64,000 nucleotides of DNA from contig OY987263.1 of the NCBI GenBank assembly GCA_963920665.1, positions 18,587,430 to 18,651,429 on the forward strand, read 5' to 3'. The first letter of the stretch is position 1, and each line of letters opens with the position of its first letter. Under the pieces are notes generated by a model. The model did not search any database, was not told the DNA's origin, and was given only the letters and a program-made list of their open reading frames with translations. Below are positions 60,405-64,000 of this stretch, in pieces. The position numbers were made by a program, and so were the translations under genes. The DNA comes from Straminergon stramineum (taxonomy: Eukaryota; Streptophyta; Bryopsida; Hypnales; Calliergonaceae).

Positions 60405-62742
60405 CCATGAGTACACTGTGAGTCTATACTGAAAGAAGTCGTTGAAAACGTAGAAGATTTTGGACTTCACAATCTCTCTTTTGACTACCCTGACATATAC
60501 CTCAATCCTGGAGCTGAAGACCTTGGATTCTAAAATCTCTTTGTTCATGGCCTCGCTGGTTGGTATTACTCACAATAAACAGTCCTTTCATTCCCTCATT
60601 TCTGTTGATTTCTATTGAATTTCTTCGATTGGATCAACTCCTTGACGCTCTCAATTCAAGGAATGAAAAAACAAGAAAGTATTGAAGGAGTTCAAAGGAT
60701 TGCCAATTGAATTTATTTTTCCTCTTTAGAGCTGTGGAAATAAAATTCATCTTGTAAGCATAAAATTGAAATTGAAATTTTTTTCTTTAAATTTTTTTTG
60801 GTTTCTTACACAATTTTCACTTCTGACGTTTTTTGTCCATGCAAAAAATATCATCACAAAGTAACCAGAGACTCAAGATGCAGTTCAATTTTAGGGGTTA
60901 ATTTTGTATGGACATAGTTAATGACTATAAAATCAAATTTCAAAATCCTACACTCAATTTGAAACCTAGCCCCATCTTGCAAATGTAAAGGTATGATCAT
61001 TAAATTTATTTGTTTTATTTATTTTTCCGGAGATGAAATCACGTCACTTTTGAAGTAACAAAATTTTCAAATTTTCTTTAGGTCATAGTTTTAAAATATA
61101 GTGAAATTTTGAAAATAGGCATATTTTGTATTGACCATTGATAAGCCACTTTTTGACTTTGACAAATTCCAGGCTAAAAGCAAAGAGAATGCAAACTTTT
61201 GACTGACCGCCACCTCAAGGTATACTACTTCAAAATATGGTATGATTGTCATTGAAAACAGTCAAAATGACAATACTCATTATGATTCCTTTTTCAAATA
61301 TCTTCTGTATACACCAACCCAAGATCTGTAGTCTGAAATCTCGGAATTGTTGGACTGATGTATCCAGATAGGTGATTCAATTGGGAAAGAACCGTATTGG
61401 ATATGCTTACCTTAGAGTTAGGTAAACTTCCATTTTGTGCCAAAATCCCGGTCAAAATTGGAAATGAATTTTCAGAGTCAAAATTGCATTTCTTGAGTTT
61501 GGTAATGCTTTCACTTCTATGTGAGTAGGGGGAAACTACATCACAGGAGTAACTTTGCTTGCCAAATAAAATACAATTGAAAAATTTATGTCCTAAAGTT
61601 AAAAATAATTTTCCACAAATTAGGAATTTGCCTCCCCACATTTCACACTTTACGGCATGAGATTTCGTTTTCAATTCTGGTATGCATATTTTTCTCTCTT
61701 CTATGGAGAATTCCAAAATCGTTGCTCTAATTTGTATGGCATGAGTTATTTGGTTGATTTTATGTAGCATGGAAGTTTGCTCCAACTTATCAAGGTAACC
61801 ACACCTAAAAATTGACTACTCTATCTTGAAACCAACCCCTACTTTTGAAGGGAAATTGAACAAGGAGGATACCCAAAATGGTGAGCATTAGAAGGACAAT
61901 TGTAAATTGAAGTTGGAGGCCATTTGGGGTAGTGAGTAGCTCTATTTAAAGTACTAAGGAGGTGGTATCCTTATAAGTGGTCGATTGGGGGTACATTTTC
62001 TTCTCTTTTAATATCTTTTCTATGACATGTTTTGATACTACTAGTGTCATTTCATAATGTACATCAATTGGATTTTGGCATCAGCTACATTACACTTTTA
62101 ACCTCCTACACCTTGCATCTTTGCAAATTTATCACTAATTCACAATGCTTCCAAAAATTATGGAATCACTTGCATTTTGATTTATAGTCAAGACTTCACC
62201 AATGTGTGAAAATTGTTGTTCATTTTGTAGAGCATATCGGTTATGCTACAGAGCTTATTCGTGCAATTTTAGGTGTAGTTATCTTAGTGCCCTTCACCGT
62301 CTCTGTTATTCTCTGTGGTCTTAAAGTAAAGTAAGCAAAAGTGTTGCTGTGACCCATTGTTTTTTCTTAAACTCAATGTAACACGGCCTCTCATTTGAGA
62401 AGCCGAACTCTGTGTAAGCTGCAAGTATCACGTGTGGGAGAATGTTCGGTGATCGAAAAATGCATATACTGTCCACGTCCCAACAGCGAATATAGTTATC
62501 CACTTTTATCCTCGACTGGTGGGAATGGCATCTGCTTAGATTCCGTTCCACTTTACAGTGGTTCTCATTATCTTCTATTTATGCCGTATTCATTCAGGTC
62601 AATCTGCATAGCCAGCTTCAGAGCATCCACTGCAATTAGCGTCTGGTAGACCGAGCTTACAATGTATCATTGTTAGCGAATTAGAGGTAGTCACGGAGCA
62701 GGTAGGGTATACAGTGTCGATCAGATCTCTGTGTTGATTCCA
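60405..62742. other. Spacer between divergent CHS pseudogenes
   Basis: A+T-rich from 60.6 to 62.3 kb with a TTTTAGGGGTTAA repeat-end motif near 60890. A minus-strand frame at 61770-61294 (158 codons from its ATG) has no recognised domain. 62.4-62.74 kb is balanced and is the former promoter side of pseudogene B. Confidence 0.35.
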
Positions 62743-64000
62743 ATGAATTCTTCAAACTTCGTTTGCACAATGGCATCCAGTGGCGAGGTAGCGGAGGTCC
62801 CCCGGGCCCAGCCCAGGTCCGAAGGACCAGCCTGCGTGCTGGGAATCGGTACTGCCGTCCCACCCGCGGAGTTTTTGCAGAGCGATTACCCAGACTTTTT
62901 CTTCTACATCACCAATTGCAGTGACAAGCAAGCCCTCAAGGCCAAATTCAAGCGCATCTGGAAGTACAATTCTTCACGCATAATTCGGCTAGTTTAGTTG
63001 TCGTCTACCCCATTCGTACTATCATAATTCCATCTTCCATCTCTGTCATCCCACACCCAATTGATACTTTTAAAGCTGCACCTTCACTGGCTAGATAGAC
63101 TCTCTCCCTAGCTACGAGCTGAAACATTCTCAGCGATTCATTGGACATGTCTCTTAAAGGCACATGAACGATCGAAAGCTAGAGTCCAGACGCAATGATG
63201 CATGGAGCGATCGAGCAATACATTCACTCGAGAACCTCAATCCAACAATTTGTCGGATCGGGAGCTGGCAAGCATAGCCAGTTCGATCGATATCTCACAT
63301 GTTAGTCAACGCGATTCCCCGCAGCGCATTATGGAATCTACTGCGTGATTGATCATCCACGGCGCAATTGTATTCGATCTTGATTGATTAATTGGGAGTC
63401 GATCAATGTCAGTATTATCGCATATCCAGCTGAATTATCTACATGTACCTGCCTGCATTGTTTGAATTAATGAAAGCCGGACGACCTAATAAAAAGGAAT
63501 TGAAAGGAATTGGACTGGCGGTGCAGGTGAGAAGTCGGGCGTCCGAAAGCGCCACATGTTCCTAACAGAGGAGGTGCTGAAGGCCAACCCCAGCATCTGC
63601 ACCTACATGGGACCCTCGCTGAACGCGCGCCAGGACATCGTGGTGGTGCAGGTACCCAAGCTCGCCGCCGAGGCCGCAAGTCCGACCTCACGCACATCGT
63701 GTTCGCCACCACCAGCGGCGTCAACATGCCGGGCGCCGACCACGCCTTGACCAAGCTGCTGGGACTGAAGCCTAGCGTGAAGCGCGTGATGATGTACCAG
63801 ACAGGATGCATCGGCGGTGCGTCCGTCCTGCGGGTGGCCAAGGATCTGGCGGAGAATAACGCGGGCGCATGAGTGCTGGCAGTGTGTAGCGAGGTATCGG
63901 CTATGTCGTACCGCACCCCGAGCGAGAATCACCTGGACGCGCTCGTGGGGTCGGCCCTGTTCGGCGATGGCGCCGCCGTGTTACGTGGTCGGGTCGGACC
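62743..64000 (+). pseudogene. CHS: Chalcone synthase pseudogene B (runs off the window)
   Basis: Exon 1 is 62743-62959 (ATG at 62743 or 62770), with RAQPRSEGPACVLGIGTAVP, PPAEFLQSDYPDFFF and KAKFKRI. Exon 2 starts at 63527 with [23 protein letters not shown] sequence (the Cys codon is split by the intron), then [20 protein letters not shown], the active-site block [27 protein letters not shown]. Lesions: the donor after KRI is GGAAGT where pseudogene A has GTAAGT; about ten codons are lost with a frame change near 63677, before KSDLTH; TGA at 63870-63872 replaces the usual Arg after NNAGA; one extra T near 63981. The exons are strongly G+C-rich. The 3' end lies outside the window. Several separate lesions make a pseudogene far more likely than sequencing error, but error is possible for the single-base ones. 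Confidence 0.88.

Noticed and set aside
61294..61770. 158-codon minus-strand frame as a gene
   Set aside because: A+T-rich codon use, no domain, no conserved context. Length alone is not enough.

Overview
This looks like nuclear DNA of a land plant, most likely a moss. The coding content is plant-like: plastid-type J-domain proteins, a nuclear MurA with a long N-terminal extension, a canonical plant histone H4, and decayed chalcone synthases whose surviving segments read like moss CHS. A relic of a PHO4-type phosphate permease fits a bryophyte too. Genes have GT-AG introns, and gene islands are richer in G+C than the very A+T-rich spacer between them. Calling it a moss is inference; another seedless plant is possible.

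Layout. An intronless J-domain gene (minus, 0.4-0.9 kb) is followed by about 14 kb of A+T-rich old repeats with several short inverted-repeat elements. A broken phosphate permease (minus, 15.6-16.0 kb) is flanked on both sides by such elements. Histone H4 (minus, 20.2-20.6 kb) has a cluster of E2F-like sites upstream. A second J-domain gene (minus, 26.0-26.7 kb, two exons) and a third (plus, 37.2-38.7 kb, three exons) are paralogues sharing an acidic Trp-rich tail. The 28-36 kb interval between them is repeat DNA, including one insertion whose empty site can be read elsewhere in the window. A six-exon MurA gene (minus, 41.2-45.0 kb) is the largest gene. From 46.5 to 57.5 kb there are an inverted pair of TIR elements, a possible Gypsy reverse-transcriptase relic, a solo LTR with near-matching target duplications, and a tandem duplication. 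The last 6 kb hold two chalcone synthase pseudogenes, head to head, both with several lesions.

How the genes relate. There is no operon or obvious pathway cluster. The J-domain proteins and MurA are probably plastid proteins: the J proteins as Hsp70 co-chaperones, MurA in the plastid peptidoglycan pathway that mosses keep. H4 is S-phase chromatin supply. The CHS and permease loci look dead.

I found no clearly new biological system. The most unusual points are the J-domain trio with a C-x-G-x-x-C motif directly after HPD, the divergent CHS pseudogene pair, and a rich set of small TIR families, several with two or more copies readable inside this one window. Spliced models were assembled by eye from conserved protein blocks and GT-AG junctions.
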